A stretch of 64,000 nucleotides of DNA, taken from Natrinema sp. DC36. Its GTDB lineage: Archaea > Halobacteriota > Halobacteria > Halobacteriales > Natrialbaceae. A model generated the notes under the pieces. That model did no database searches, was not told the origin of the DNA, and saw nothing but the letters and a program-made list of their open reading frames with translations. Position numbers and translations under genes: made by a program. The stretch covers positions 124,001 through 188,000 of the forward strand of contig NZ_CP084473.1 of NCBI RefSeq assembly GCF_020405225.1, given 5' to 3'. Shown one piece after another: positions 8,467 through 17,455 of the stretch; positions within the stretch are counted from its first letter, which is position 1, and every line of letters starts with the position of its first letter.

Positions 8467-9056
8467 GGATTTTTCGCTTGTTCGGAGTTGAACGGTCTCA
8501 TCAAGCAATCTAGTACTGGGTACGTCGGCTAGCTGACACCGTTCCAGACTCGCCGACATCCACGAGAGCGAAACTCTCGTGCTACTCATCAGAATGCAAA
8601 GCGTTCTGAGGACGGCGAAGCCGGCATGGGTCGACAATGATAAAACTACTGTCAATATCAATAACAACTGGTCTTGGGCATATACTGCAATCAACCTAAA
8701 CTCGCGGTTGGTTCTTGATGTCGAAGTATTCGGACGATGAGGCACCGATCTAGCTGCTGCGTTCCTGTATAAGTTGACGGAAAAATACGATCTCTTCGAG
8801 ACGGTGTTTCTCGTCGATAGATACGATTATTTGACTGTCCTCTCTCGACTGGGAGTGAGCGTTCAGTTCAATTACGTTGATCGAAGCCTGATCGAACAGT
8901 GGTTTCATACCTTCCAGATGCGCGTTGACCGCTTCCGTAATTCGTGGGTAGGCAGTCGGGCGAACGTGAGAGAATAACTTGAACAGTTTGTACACTACTA
9001 CAACCCACAACGATCGTACCAATCACTTAACAGACAGATAGACAGACAGACGCCAG
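8467..9056 (+). mobile_element. decayed IS6-like element, copy 1 (both ends lost)
   Basis: Scattered frames encode pieces of an IS6-family transposase: INNNWSWAYTAINLNSRLVL (first catalytic region), AAAFLYKLTEKYDLFETVFLVD and SLIEQWFHTFQMRVDRFRNSW. Stops and shifts break it everywhere, for example TGA near 8740 in the stretch EVFGR-stop-GTD. The terminal inverted repeats seen in copies 2 and 3 are absent. It shares with copy 2 an inserted triple-hairpin segment (8561-8623). Confidence 0.75.
8561..8623. repeat. triple stem-loop insert inside IS copy 1
   Basis: Three adjacent palindromes: CACGAGAG/CTCTCGTG (8561-8568/8574-8581, loop CGAAA), AGAATGC/GCGTTCT (8591-8597/8601-8607, loop AAA) and CGGC/GCCG (8613-8616/8620-8623, loop GAA). 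The canonical transposase frame (copy 3) lacks this segment. The same three hairpins occur at the same site in copy 2. Confidence 0.6.
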
Positions 9057-9690
9057 CGATGGTGCACGGTACGCGAAACGGTACGCGAGTTTGAAAATCG
9101 ACGAGGGACGAGGATCGTCCCGCAACTCGCTGAGGCTAATTCCAACTTTTCGAATACTCCATTTCGGAACGCCTGAATCCGAGCCGAGAGGGGCATTCCT
9201 CTGAGGAGAGGACATCAGCTACCCTTCTCTTTACACCCATATGTATGTATAGTATAGCGATAAATCGCAAATTCGAGCAACAGCGAAGAATCGTCTCAGT
9301 TCTCTCGAAACGAGGGATGGGGGTGAAATCGGGACCGGGAAACTAGCTGTGAGAGCAACGACCTCGTTTTCGTGGGAGTGTCTTTCGGCACCGCTGAATG
9401 CGCTGTTTTCACCGAACAGCCCTTTGTTAATTCATAATTCTCTCCCGAAATCGCTGAAATAGCGCCAAATGTATTTCGACTGGTTCAAAAACCGAGGCTG
9501 CCATCGCTTTGAAGAAGTCCGACACTACGCTCTCGTCGAATCTGTTGTTTGTTTTCTATTCGGTGGTGCGGGGGATTTGACCGTGTTCTGATCCAGTTGT
9601 TCGAATTGGTTGGTCACGATCGTTCGTTTGCAGTAGTCTTCCATACCCGAATTTTTATTCGGCAGAGCCGAAAGACTTCTATACTATCCG
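9057..9690. other. intergenic region, no gene seen
   Basis: About 630 bases between the IS remnant and the IclR gene, with short AT-rich stretches (9236-9260). No convincing ORF, RNA or repeat was found, except for the operator-like palindrome at its right end, listed separately. Confidence 0.5.
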
Positions 9691-9704
9691 TGGAATCATT
9701 TCCA
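9691..9704. promoter_or_regulatory. palindrome overlapping the IclR start codon
   Basis: TGGAATCATTTCCA, a perfect inverted repeat (TGGAA-TCAT-TTCCA), ends on the A of the ATG at 9704. A TATA-like TTCTATACTAT (9676-9686) lies about 25 bases upstream, suggesting a leaderless transcript whose start point is covered by the palindrome. This is the expected position for autorepression by the IclR protein it precedes. Confidence 0.5.
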
Positions 9705-10459
9705 TGATGACGGGCACATCAAACCGGTCGGTCGAACGGGCATTCAAGATCGTCGACGAACTTGCGGAAAACGGATCCGGGGGGGTTTCGGATCTCGCCG
9801 GACGGCTCGATATGCCCGTCAGTACCGTCCATAACTATCTCCAGGCGCTCGTTGCGACGGGATACGTCGAAGTCGAAGAGAAAGAGTACTCGACTACAAC
9901 CCGGTTTCTCGAGGTGGGCAACCAACAGCGCCACCGACTGGAAATATTCAAAGTCGTCAGCGACAAACTCCAGGATATAGCGGCGGAGACGGGCGAGCAC
10001 GTCACGTTGATGATCGAAGAAAACGATCAGTGCGTGATCGTCGCGGTGCAAGAAGGGCCCGACGCCGTCAATCTGTTCGCGTATCCCGGTGCACGAATGC
10101 CACTTCACGCAGCAGCTCCCGGGAAAGCGATCCTCGCGCACATGCCGGATGACCGCGTGCAGGAGATCATTGACCGGCAGGGACTCATCGAGATGACGAA
10201 CCGAACCATCACGGATCCCGACGTTCTCTTCGAACAACTCGAGCAGATCAGGGACCAGGGGTACGCCATCGACGAGGGCGAACGCATCGCGGGAATGGTC
10301 TGTATTTCCGCTCCGGTGCTCGACAAGAGCGATCACATCCGTGGCGCGATCTGCGTCTGTGGCCCGCAGAGCCGAATCGACGAGGGACGACGCGAGGAAA
10401 TCGCGGATATCGTCAAACGCTCGGCGAACGTGACGCAGGTCAATCTCGACTACGTGTGA
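9704..10459 (+). CDS. IclR family transcriptional regulator (acyl-CoA island)
   Basis: 251 residues. An N-terminal winged helix-turn-helix (VERAFKIVDELAENGSGGVSD through MPVSTVHNYLQALVATGYVE) is followed by the IclR effector-binding domain, with the typical PLHAAAPGKAILAHMPDDRV, DEGERIAGMVCISAPV and GAICVCGP segments. The family binds small acids or acyl compounds and usually regulates adjacent catabolic genes. It heads the acyl-CoA island, and its stop lies 27 bases from the convergent stop of the LLM oxidoreductase gene. Autoregulation through the palindrome at 9691-9704 is likely. The effector is not visible, though an acyl-CoA or short branched acid would fit the context. Confidence 0.9.
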   Translation: MMTGTSNRSVERAFKIVDELAENGSGGVSDLAGRLDMPVSTVHNYLQALVATGYVEVEEKEYSTTTRFLEVGNQQRHRLEIFKVVSDKLQDIAAETGEHVTLMIEENDQCVIVAVQEGPDAVNLFAYPGARMPLHAAAPGKAILAHMPDDRVQEIIDRQGLIEMTNRTITDPDVLFEQLEQIRDQGYAIDEGERIAGMVCISAPVLDKSDHIRGAICVCGPQSRIDEGRREEIADIVKRSANVTQVNLDYV

Positions 10460-10486
10460 CCGATGTTCTACGTGTTGAGGCGTTCA

Positions 10487-11470
10487 TCAGGCGTCAGAAA
10501 CGGCTGCCAACGCCTCGATGGTCGCTTCGGCTATTCCGTCGGCGGCCTGCTCCGGAATCGTCACGAGCGGCCGATCGATGGCCGTTTCGCTCACGATTTC
10601 GCGAAGCCGATCGCGAGCTGCTGACGGCGTCCCGGCCACACCAAGGTCGTGGACCATTTCGTCCGTGACCAAGGTTGCCGCGTCTGCCCGGTCGCCCGCC
10701 TGCCAGGCCTCGGCAACGCGATCGACCTGCTCCGGGAACTTGGTGGCGATCGCGTTCCGATATCCGTCGGCACTGCCCGCGTAATACGCGACGTGACCGC
10801 GTACGGCGTCGTAGGCCTCGTCGCAATCTTCGCTCACGGCTGCCGGCACGTACGGAGCGATCGTAATTTCGTCGGGGTCGCGGTCGCGTTCTCGAGCACT
10901 CGTTGCAACGATCTCGAACGCGTCGTCTAACCCAGAAAACGGGATGTTGTGTGGCATCCAGCCATCACAGAGCCGGCCGACGACGCGCCGGTTCGCCGGC
11001 CCGAGCGCCGCGTGGTAGACCGGAACGTCCCTGTCCAGTGGCGGAACGCCCGAGACGCTGACTCGTTCCCCATCGTACGTGACTGGGTCGTCGTCGCTCA
11101 GGATGCGTTGAATCACTTCGATAGTTTCGTGGGACCGACGGACCGGTCGGTCGAACGGCATTCCGTGGACGTTCTCGACGGCGGTCGGTGTACTCGTCCC
11201 GACCCCGAGGGACGCACGACCGTCGGAGACTCGGTCGAGGGTCACGGCGGTCATCGCGAGGACGGCGGGCGTTCGCGAAAAGACGTTGACGATGGCGGTT
11301 CCGAGCTCGACTTCATCGGTCTTCGCGGCGATTTCGCTGAGTTTTACGACCGAACTCGAGCCCCATAGCTCCCCCATCCAGACGGAGTCGTATCCCAGTT
11401 TTTCCGCGCTGACCGCGAGGTCGGTTGGATCGTGCGTTCCGGTCCGCGGAATGACTACTCCGAGATGCAT
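10487..11470 (-). CDS. LLM-class (probably F420-dependent) oxidoreductase
   Basis: 327 residues of the luciferase-like monooxygenase/F420-dependent dehydrogenase superfamily: MHLGVVIPRTG, LGYDSVWMGELW, ELGTAIVNVFSRTPAVLAMTA and DRVSDGRASLGVGTSTP follow the (beta/alpha)8 pattern of methylenetetrahydromethanopterin-reductase-like proteins. Haloarchaea make F420, so that cofactor is more likely than FMN. It lies at the left border of the acyl-CoA island, transcribed in the same direction as the crotonase and CoA-transferase genes behind it. Substrate unknown; a dehydrogenation or reduction of an acyl or aldehyde intermediate is possible. Confidence 0.8.
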   Translation of the reverse strand: MHLGVVIPRTGTHDPTDLAVSAEKLGYDSVWMGELWGSSSVVKLSEIAAKTDEVELGTAIVNVFSRTPAVLAMTAVTLDRVSDGRASLGVGTSTPTAVENVHGMPFDRPVRRSHETIEVIQRILSDDDPVTYDGERVSVSGVPPLDRDVPVYHAALGPANRRVVGRLCDGWMPHNIPFSGLDDAFEIVATSARERDRDPDEITIAPYVPAAVSEDCDEAYDAVRGHVAYYAGSADGYRNAIATKFPEQVDRVAEAWQAGDRADAATLVTDEMVHDLGVAGTPSAARDRLREIVSETAIDRPLVTIPEQAADGIAEATIEALAAVSDA

Positions 11471-11585
11471 GCCGCTCGATTGGACGCATACTGTGATAAA
11501 TTACCGTGATTACTGTCCACGGCCGGCGGGTCCAGTCGCGATCCGGCCGCGGCGTCGATCGGTTCTCACTAGGAGCTGGGCAACG

Positions 11586-12374
11586 CTACCGGCCGACGAA
11601 GTCGGGATCGTCGTCGCCAAAGAACGCGTCGAGTCCGCGCTCGTAGTCTTCCGTTCGCGTTGCACCTGCGATGCCATCTGTCTCCGCCGCGAGCTGTCGC
11701 TCGAGCGAGCGATCGTAGCTGTCGGTCAGCAGTCGGGTCGTCGTCCCGAACGCGCGAGTCGGCCCGGCAGCCAGATCGGCGGCGACTGTGGCCAGCCGGT
11801 CGTCGAAGTCGTCGGTGGGAACGACCTCGTTGGCCAGTCCCAGCTCCCGGGCTTCGTCGGGGTCGATCGGCTCGTCCCGGAGGGCGATCTCCTTGGCGGT
11901 CCGGAGGCCGACCAGTCGCGGCAGGAAGAACGTCGCACCGCCGTCACCGGTCAGCCCGATCCCCGGATACGCAAATTTGAGCGTCGCGTCCTCGCCGAGG
12001 ACGAGCAGGTCCGGAAACAGCGTGAGGCTGAATCCGATTCCGGCCGCGATACCGTTGACACCGCCGACGACCGGCGTTTCCGCCCGATGGAACTGGACGA
12101 TCGCTTCGTGGGCCCGTCCGGCCAACTCCCGGATGTGGGCCGCGTCGGAGCCGTCACCGGACAGGGCACTGAGATCGGCCCCGGACCCGAAGAAATCGCC
12201 CGCGTGCGTGAGTACGATACAGCGAGTATCCGGATTTTCGCCGAGGGTCGTCGCCACCGACACCAGTTCGTTCGCCATCTCGAGGGTGAGCGCGTTTCGA
12301 CCGGCCGCGCTATCGAGTGTGACCGTTGCAACGCCGTCGTCGTGGTCAACCGAGAGGTTATCGTACGCAACCAT
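11586..12374 (-). CDS. crotonase-fold protein, isomerase-like rather than canonical hydratase
   Basis: 262 residues of the enoyl-CoA hydratase/isomerase superfamily. Oxyanion-hole motifs are present (FGSGADL around 63-68 and VNGIAAGIG around 106-114). The two glutamates needed by hydratases are replaced: the first aligns with Ser116 (GIGFSL) and the second with Gly138 (AYPGIG). Asp144 in LTGDGGATFFLPR is the residue position used by PaaG-type isomerases. It therefore probably isomerises an enoyl-CoA or performs another crotonase reaction. It lies between the LLM oxidoreductase and CoA-transferase genes, all on the minus strand. Confidence 0.85.
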   Translation of the reverse strand: MVAYDNLSVDHDDGVATVTLDSAAGRNALTLEMANELVSVATTLGENPDTRCIVLTHAGDFFGSGADLSALSGDGSDAAHIRELAGRAHEAIVQFHRAETPVVGGVNGIAAGIGFSLTLFPDLLVLGEDATLKFAYPGIGLTGDGGATFFLPRLVGLRTAKEIALRDEPIDPDEARELGLANEVVPTDDFDDRLATVAADLAAGPTRAFGTTTRLLTDSYDRSLERQLAAETDGIAGATRTEDYERGLDAFFGDDDPDFVGR

Positions 12375-12462
12375 CGGAGACGAGTTTGCAGCGGTCCCGC
12401 TTAACGGTTCGTGCTTCGTCGCTCCGGGTGCCGGCGAATCCCCGTTCAGCCTCGAGTGCCAA

Positions 12463-14019
12463 CTAGAGCACGTCGGTCAGATCAAACCGTTCGTCGACGA
12501 ACAGTCGCGAATCCATCTCGTCGAGGTCGCCAGCCACGAGCGGCTCGAAGCCCATCTCGTCGATGACGTCGGTTTCCACGTCGATACCCGGCGCGACCTC
12601 CGTGAGCTCGAGTCCGGCCTCGGTGAGTTCGAAGACCGCACGCTCGGTTACGTAGACGATCGGCTGATCGATGTCGGTGGCGTACTCGCCGCTGAAGGTG
12701 ATCTGTTCGACCGAGTCGATGAACTTGGGACTCGTCCCCTCGCGTTCGATCGAGAGCGCTCCGTTTCCGGTCTCTATCTCGAGTCCATTGGTCGTCAGCG
12801 TGCCACAGAACACGACTTTCTCGGCGTTCTGGGTGATGTTGATGAAGCCGCCACAACCGGGGAGCTGTGACCCGAACCGGCTGACGTTGATGTTGCCCGC
12901 GGCGTCCGCCTGTGCCATTCCCAGAAAGCCCATGTCGAGACCGCCGCCGTCGTAGAAGTCGAACTGTTGTGGCGAGGACACGAGCGCGTGATGGTTGCTC
13001 GCGGTCCCGAAGCTAATCCCACCGGAGGCGGCGCCGCCGACCGGCCCCGACTCGACGGTCTGCGTGATCTCGTCGTCGATTCCGCCTTCGGCCGCGACGA
13101 CTGGCACGAGTTCCGGGACGCCCACGCCGAGATTGATGACCGAATTCGGCTCGAGTTCCATCGCAGCGCGACGAGCGATAATCGTCCGGATGTCGAGCGG
13201 AATACCGTCACTCCCGTCGTCGGTCGGCCGTTTGATTTCGCCGCTGTAGGCGGGGTTGTAGTCCTCCGCGTACGTCTGCTGGTGGTGGCTCGGCGGTGCC
13301 TCAACGACGGTGTCGACCAGGACGCCGGGGACCGTGACGTCGCGAGCGGTGAGCGTTCCCGACTCCGTGATTCGCTCGACCTGTGCGATCACCGTGCCAC
13401 CGGAGTTGTGTGCGGCCTGAGCCATCGCCAACGTATTCGAATCGAGCGCCTCTCGCTCCGTGGTTATGTTGCCGTCTTCGTCAGCCGTTGTTCCCCGGAT
13501 AATAGCGACGTCGATCGGGACCGAGCGATAGTAGAGGTACTCCTCGCCGTCGAAGGTCACGAGTTCGACGATGTCGTCTTCGGTGACGTCGTTCGCCTTC
13601 GCGCCGTCCTGACGCGGATCCACGAACGTCCCCAGGCCGACGTGGGTGATCGTGCCGGGCTTCCCCGCGGCGGTATCGCGAAGCATGTGATCCATCACGC
13701 CGAACGGAAGGTTGTATGCCTCGATCTCGTTCGAGACGATCTTCTCCATCAGATCGGGCGTAAAGCCCCAGTGGCTCGCGATAGTGCGCTCGAGCATACC
13801 GTCCCGAACGAGATGCGAGAGCCCACGACCCTGTCGGTCGCCCTCCGCAGCGGGATGATAGAGGGTGAGGTCGCGGGGTGTCCCGGTTTCAGCGTATCGC
13901 TCACCGAGTGCCTCGAGGACGTACTCGGGAATACCGACGGCGACGAAGCCGCCGACTCCGATCGTATCGCCGTCGTCGATGCACTCGATAGCAGCCTCTC
14001 TGGACTGGCGGACTGTCAT
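12463..14019 (-). CDS. acyl-CoA:carboxylate CoA-transferase (fused alpha-beta, family I)
   Basis: 518 residues combining both halves of family I CoA-transferases, as in propionate CoA-transferase and YdiF. The alpha half starts GDTIGVGGFVAVGIPEYVLEAL. The beta half carries the catalytic glutamate Glu323 in TQTVESGPVGG, and GTASNHHALV and LPGCGGFINI follow as expected. It transfers CoA from acetyl-CoA or a similar donor to a short-chain acid. In this island it would provide ATP-independent activation of isobutyrate, butyrate or a related acid. It is transcribed away from the acyl-CoA dehydrogenase gene; the divergent promoters share about 140 bases. Confidence 0.88.
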   Translation of the reverse strand: MTVRQSREAAIECIDDGDTIGVGGFVAVGIPEYVLEALGERYAETGTPRDLTLYHPAAEGDRQGRGLSHLVRDGMLERTIASHWGFTPDLMEKIVSNEIEAYNLPFGVMDHMLRDTAAGKPGTITHVGLGTFVDPRQDGAKANDVTEDDIVELVTFDGEEYLYYRSVPIDVAIIRGTTADEDGNITTEREALDSNTLAMAQAAHNSGGTVIAQVERITESGTLTARDVTVPGVLVDTVVEAPPSHHQQTYAEDYNPAYSGEIKRPTDDGSDGIPLDIRTIIARRAAMELEPNSVINLGVGVPELVPVVAAEGGIDDEITQTVESGPVGGAASGGISFGTASNHHALVSSPQQFDFYDGGGLDMGFLGMAQADAAGNINVSRFGSQLPGCGGFINITQNAEKVVFCGTLTTNGLEIETGNGALSIEREGTSPKFIDSVEQITFSGEYATDIDQPIVYVTERAVFELTEAGLELTEVAPGIDVETDVIDEMGFEPLVAGDLDEMDSRLFVDERFDLTDVL

Positions 14020-14161
14020 ACGTATGCCTCGAGAGACGCGCTATTTTTAGTTACCTATCTTCGAATGGCCGTCCGCTGTGTCGACCGAGCGGCCGAATTT
14101 GGACTGCCTGTTGGAACGATGGAATCGTACGCTTTACTATCCCGCTCACGAATCACCGCGT

Positions 14162-15286
14162 ATGGAGCCGACAAACGAGCAGCAGCTGATACAGGAGACA
14201 GTCCGAGAATTCGTCGAGGAGGAAGTCGTCGATGCGGTCGACGAGTACGACGAGGCGCAGACGTTTCCGGAAGACGTCTGGGACGGGCTCGCGGAGCTCG
14301 ATCTAACCGGGCTGACGGTCCCGGAAGGGTACGGCGGGTTCGACGCCGACGAAGTGACCTACAGCATCGTCAACGAGGAAGTAGCGCGCGGACATCTGGC
14401 GGTGGCAACGGCGCTGTCGGTTCACTGTCTGGCGACATCGTGTATCCGCCAGTTCGGCACCGACGAGCACAGAGAGCAGTGGCTGCCGGATATGGTCGAC
14501 GGCCGGCCGGTCGGAGCGTTCGCGCTCTCGGAGCCGGACGCCGGGTCGAACCCGGCGGAGATGAGCACCGAGGCTCGTCTCGAGGACGGTGAGTACGTGA
14601 TCAACGGGAAGAAACAGTGGATCACGAACGGAAAGCGTGCGGGCGTCGTCGTTCTGTTCGCGAAAACCGACCGCGACGATCCGGACAGCGTGACGCAGTT
14701 CTTGGTTCCCAAAGACACGCCGGGACTGGAAGTCGGCAAGAAAGAGGACAAACTCGGACTGCGCGCGAGCGATACGACGACGCTGCTCTTCGATGACGCG
14801 CGAATTCCAGAGGAGAACCGCTTGACTGAGGTCGGTGAAGGGCTGAAAGCCGCGTTTTCGATCCTGACCGGCGGTCGGATCGCGATCGCCAGCCAGGCTG
14901 TCGGAGTTGCCCAGGCAGCCCTCGACGCTGCTGTGAGTTACGCCAACGAACGCGAGCAGTTCGGGGAGCCGATCATCAACCACCAGGCGATCGCACACAA
15001 GCTCGCGGATATGCAGACGGATGTCCAGGCCGCACGCCTGCTGACGCGCGACGCCGCCCGGAAGAACGACGACGGTCTCGACGCGCAAGCGGCGAGCATG
15101 GCGAAGTACTTCGCGAGCGAAACGGCCGTTGACGTCGCGAACGAAGCGGTCCAGGTTCACGGCGGCTACGGGTACACCAAGGACTTCGATGTCGAACGCT
15201 ACTACCGGGACGCCAAGATCACCACGATCTACGAAGGGACCTCGGAAATACAGAAAGAGGTTATCTCACGGCACCTGACGGAGTGA
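14162..15286 (+). CDS. short-chain acyl-CoA dehydrogenase
   Basis: FAD enzyme that makes the 2,3-double bond of an acyl-CoA and passes electrons to ETF. ATG 14162 (MEPTNEQQL) gives 374 residues, the usual size; the longer upstream frame lacks homology-like sequence. Signatures: AFALSEPDAGSNPAEMSTEA, the WITNGKRAG strand, REQFGEPIINHQA, and the catalytic glutamate in TTIYEGTSEIQKEVI. The YEGTSEIQ position of the base is that of butyryl/short-chain enzymes rather than isovaleryl types. In the island it would oxidise butyryl-CoA. Its stop faces the end of the 3-hydroxyacyl-CoA dehydrogenase gene one base away. Confidence 0.92.
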   Translation: MEPTNEQQLIQETVREFVEEEVVDAVDEYDEAQTFPEDVWDGLAELDLTGLTVPEGYGGFDADEVTYSIVNEEVARGHLAVATALSVHCLATSCIRQFGTDEHREQWLPDMVDGRPVGAFALSEPDAGSNPAEMSTEARLEDGEYVINGKKQWITNGKRAGVVVLFAKTDRDDPDSVTQFLVPKDTPGLEVGKKEDKLGLRASDTTTLLFDDARIPEENRLTEVGEGLKAAFSILTGGRIAIASQAVGVAQAALDAAVSYANEREQFGEPIINHQAIAHKLADMQTDVQAARLLTRDAARKNDDGLDAQAASMAKYFASETAVDVANEAVQVHGGYGYTKDFDVERYYRDAKITTIYEGTSEIQKEVISRHLTE

Positions 15287-15287
15287 C

Positions 15288-16154
15288 TTACTCGTACTCA
15301 TAGAACCCGTTGCCCGTCTTTTTCCCGAGGTCACCCGCCTCGACCTTTCGCTTGAGGAGGTAGGCGGGTTTGTACCGATCGCCCAGCTCCTCGTGGAGCG
15401 TCTCGGAGGCGTGAAGGCAGACGTCGAGTCCGATATGGTCGGCCAGCGTCAGTGGCCCCATCGGGACGTTCGTCCCGAGTTCCATCCCCGTATCGATGTC
15501 CTCCTTCGTGGCGACATCTTCGTCGTAGGCCCGGATCCCCTCGTTGATCCAGGGCATCAGGATGCGATTCGTGACGAACCCCGGCTTGTCGTCGGATTCC
15601 CACGTCGTCTTCTCGAGGTCTTCGGCGAAGGTATGAGCCAGTTCGGTGGCATCGTTGGCCGTCTTCTCACCGACGACGATCTCGACGCCCTCCATGATCG
15701 GGACGGGGTTCATGAAGTGCAACCCGACTACGCGCTCGGGGTGTTCGAGGTCGGACGCGATCGAGGTGATCGAGAGCGTGCTCGTGTTCGTCGCGAGGAT
15801 GGCGTCGTCACGACAGACCGAATCGAGATCAGCAAAGATGTCGCGTTTGACCCCGAGATCCTCGAGGGCCGCCTCGATGACGATATCACAGTCCGCGAGA
15901 TCCTCGAGGTCGGTTGTGCCGGTGATTCGGTCACGGGTGTCGCCGGCCTCGTCCTCGGTCAAGCGGTCTCTGGAGACGAGCCGACCGAGGCTGTCGTCGA
16001 TAGTCTCGAAGCCGCTTTCGACGTACTCTCGTTCGATGTCGCGCATCACGACATCGTAGTCCGCAGTTGCGGCGACTTGTGCGATGCCACTGCCCATCGT
16101 GCCCGCGCCGACGACGCCGACACGGTCGATCGTCTCTAGGTGCAAAGCCATCAC
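15288..16154 (-). CDS. hbd: 3-hydroxyacyl-CoA dehydrogenase
   Basis: 288 residues, the size of stand-alone 3-hydroxybutyryl-CoA dehydrogenases (Hbd/PaaH). The N-terminal Rossmann fold has VGVVGAGTMGSGIAQVAA. Catalytic features are NTSTLSIT and LHFMNPVPIMEGVEIV (the histidine and the Asn-Pro). C-terminal dimerisation helices contain GFVTNRILMPWINEG and ending GNGFYEYE. It oxidises 3-hydroxybutyryl-CoA to acetoacetyl-CoA with NAD. The second Met (MALHLE) could also be the start. It is transcribed opposite to its neighbours on both sides, so it has its own promoter facing the thiolase gene. Confidence 0.92.
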   Translation of the reverse strand: MMALHLETIDRVGVVGAGTMGSGIAQVAATADYDVVMRDIEREYVESGFETIDDSLGRLVSRDRLTEDEAGDTRDRITGTTDLEDLADCDIVIEAALEDLGVKRDIFADLDSVCRDDAILATNTSTLSITSIASDLEHPERVVGLHFMNPVPIMEGVEIVVGEKTANDATELAHTFAEDLEKTTWESDDKPGFVTNRILMPWINEGIRAYDEDVATKEDIDTGMELGTNVPMGPLTLADHIGLDVCLHASETLHEELGDRYKPAYLLKRKVEAGDLGKKTGNGFYEYE

Positions 16155-16282
16155 TCGTTGGTGGTTGGACGGTCGTAGTAAATGTCTCGACTCACGTTGG
16201 TGTCGGCGACGCCGATCGGCTGTTGCTGGTCATCGTTCGACACAGCTATACCGGACGAGTCAATACGGACGTGTGGTAGCTA

Positions 16283-17455
16283 ATGTCGCAGGTACGCCTC
16301 GCAGGAACAGGCATGACTTCGTTTGGATCGCATCCCGATCGGACGGGCAGGGACATGTTCGCGAGCGCCGGGCTCGAGGCCCTCGAAGACGCCGGCGTTC
16401 CGGCTGCGGACGTCGACGAACTCTTCTACGGCAACTTCATCGGCACCCTCTCGGAACGACAGGGACACCAGGGCCCGCTCATGGCGGAGGCCCTCGGAAC
16501 GACCGTCCCGTCACGCCGAATCGAAAGCGCGTGTGCCTCGAGCGGGCTCGCGGTCCACGACGCCGTTCGGGCGATCGGAAGCGGCGACGCCGACGTCGTC
16601 GTCGCCGGCGGCATGGAGCGGATGACGAACATGGGAACCGCCGGTGCGACCGACGGGCTGGCCAGGGCAGCCGACGACCTCTACGAGGTCCAGTCCGGCG
16701 TCACCTTCCCGGGTGCGTACGCGTTGATGGCGCGAGCGTACTTCGACGAGTACGGCGGCACGCACGAGGACCTCGCCCACATCGCGGTCAAAAATCACGA
16801 CAACGCGCTCGTCAACGATCACGCCCACCTCCAACAGGAGATTACGGTCGCGGAGGCGCTCGAAGCGCCCGAGATCGCGGCCCCGTTCGGCCTGTACGAC
16901 GCCTGTCCGATCAGCGACGGTGCAGCCGCGCTCGTGTTGATGTCCCCAACGTACGCCGCGGAGCACGATCTCGAAGCCGGCGTCGCGATCAGCGGTGCTG
17001 GACACGGCGGAGATACGATGGCGCTGCACGATCGGCCGACGCTCTCGCGGACACCCGCTACTCGGGAGGCCGCCAAGGTGGCTTACGACGAGGCCAGTAT
17101 CGATCCGAACGACGTCGCCATCGCCGAAGTCCACGACTGCTTTACGATCGCGGAGGTCTTCGCCCTCGAGGCGCTCGGGATGTATAGGGACGGCGAGGCG
17201 ATCGGGGCGGCTCGCCGCGGTGAGACGCGCCGTGACGGGGAGTTGCCGGTCAATCTCTCCGGCGGACTGAAAGCGAAGGGTCACCCCGTTGGCGCGACCG
17301 GGGCCGCACAGGTGGCAGCCGTGGCCACGCTGCTCGACGGAAGCCATCCGCGCGCCGAGGCTGTCGCCGATGACGCGACGATCGGCGTCGCCCAGAACGC
17401 CGGCGGTACGGTTGCCAGTGCGACCGTTCACGTCCTGGAGGTGATAGACGAATGA
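16283..17455 (+). CDS. SCP2-type thiolase (acetyl-CoA C-acyltransferase)
   Basis: 390 residues. The nucleophile is Cys84 in RIESACASSG. The SCP2/archaeal type is shown by VHDCFTIAEVFALEALGMY and the C-terminal GGLKAKGHPVGATGAAQ with its catalytic His. The last four bases overlap the start of the DUF35 gene, the standard archaeal arrangement, in which the DUF35 protein bridges thiolase and partner enzymes. Here it most likely cleaves acetoacetyl-CoA to two acetyl-CoA, the final step of the proposed route. The first gene of a three-gene plus-strand operon. Confidence 0.92.
   Translation: MSQVRLAGTGMTSFGSHPDRTGRDMFASAGLEALEDAGVPAADVDELFYGNFIGTLSERQGHQGPLMAEALGTTVPSRRIESACASSGLAVHDAVRAIGSGDADVVVAGGMERMTNMGTAGATDGLARAADDLYEVQSGVTFPGAYALMARAYFDEYGGTHEDLAHIAVKNHDNALVNDHAHLQQEITVAEALEAPEIAAPFGLYDACPISDGAAALVLMSPTYAAEHDLEAGVAISGAGHGGDTMALHDRPTLSRTPATREAAKVAYDEASIDPNDVAIAEVHDCFTIAEVFALEALGMYRDGEAIGAARRGETRRDGELPVNLSGGLKAKGHPVGATGAAQVAAVATLLDGSHPRAEAVADDATIGVAQNAGGTVASATVHVLEVIDE

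Noticed and set aside
12967-14592. 541-residue plus-strand ORF opposite the CoA-transferase gene
   Set aside because: Arg-rich antisense shadow without motifs; the minus-strand frame has all family I CoA-transferase signatures and the plus frame runs into the real acyl-CoA dehydrogenase gene in another frame.
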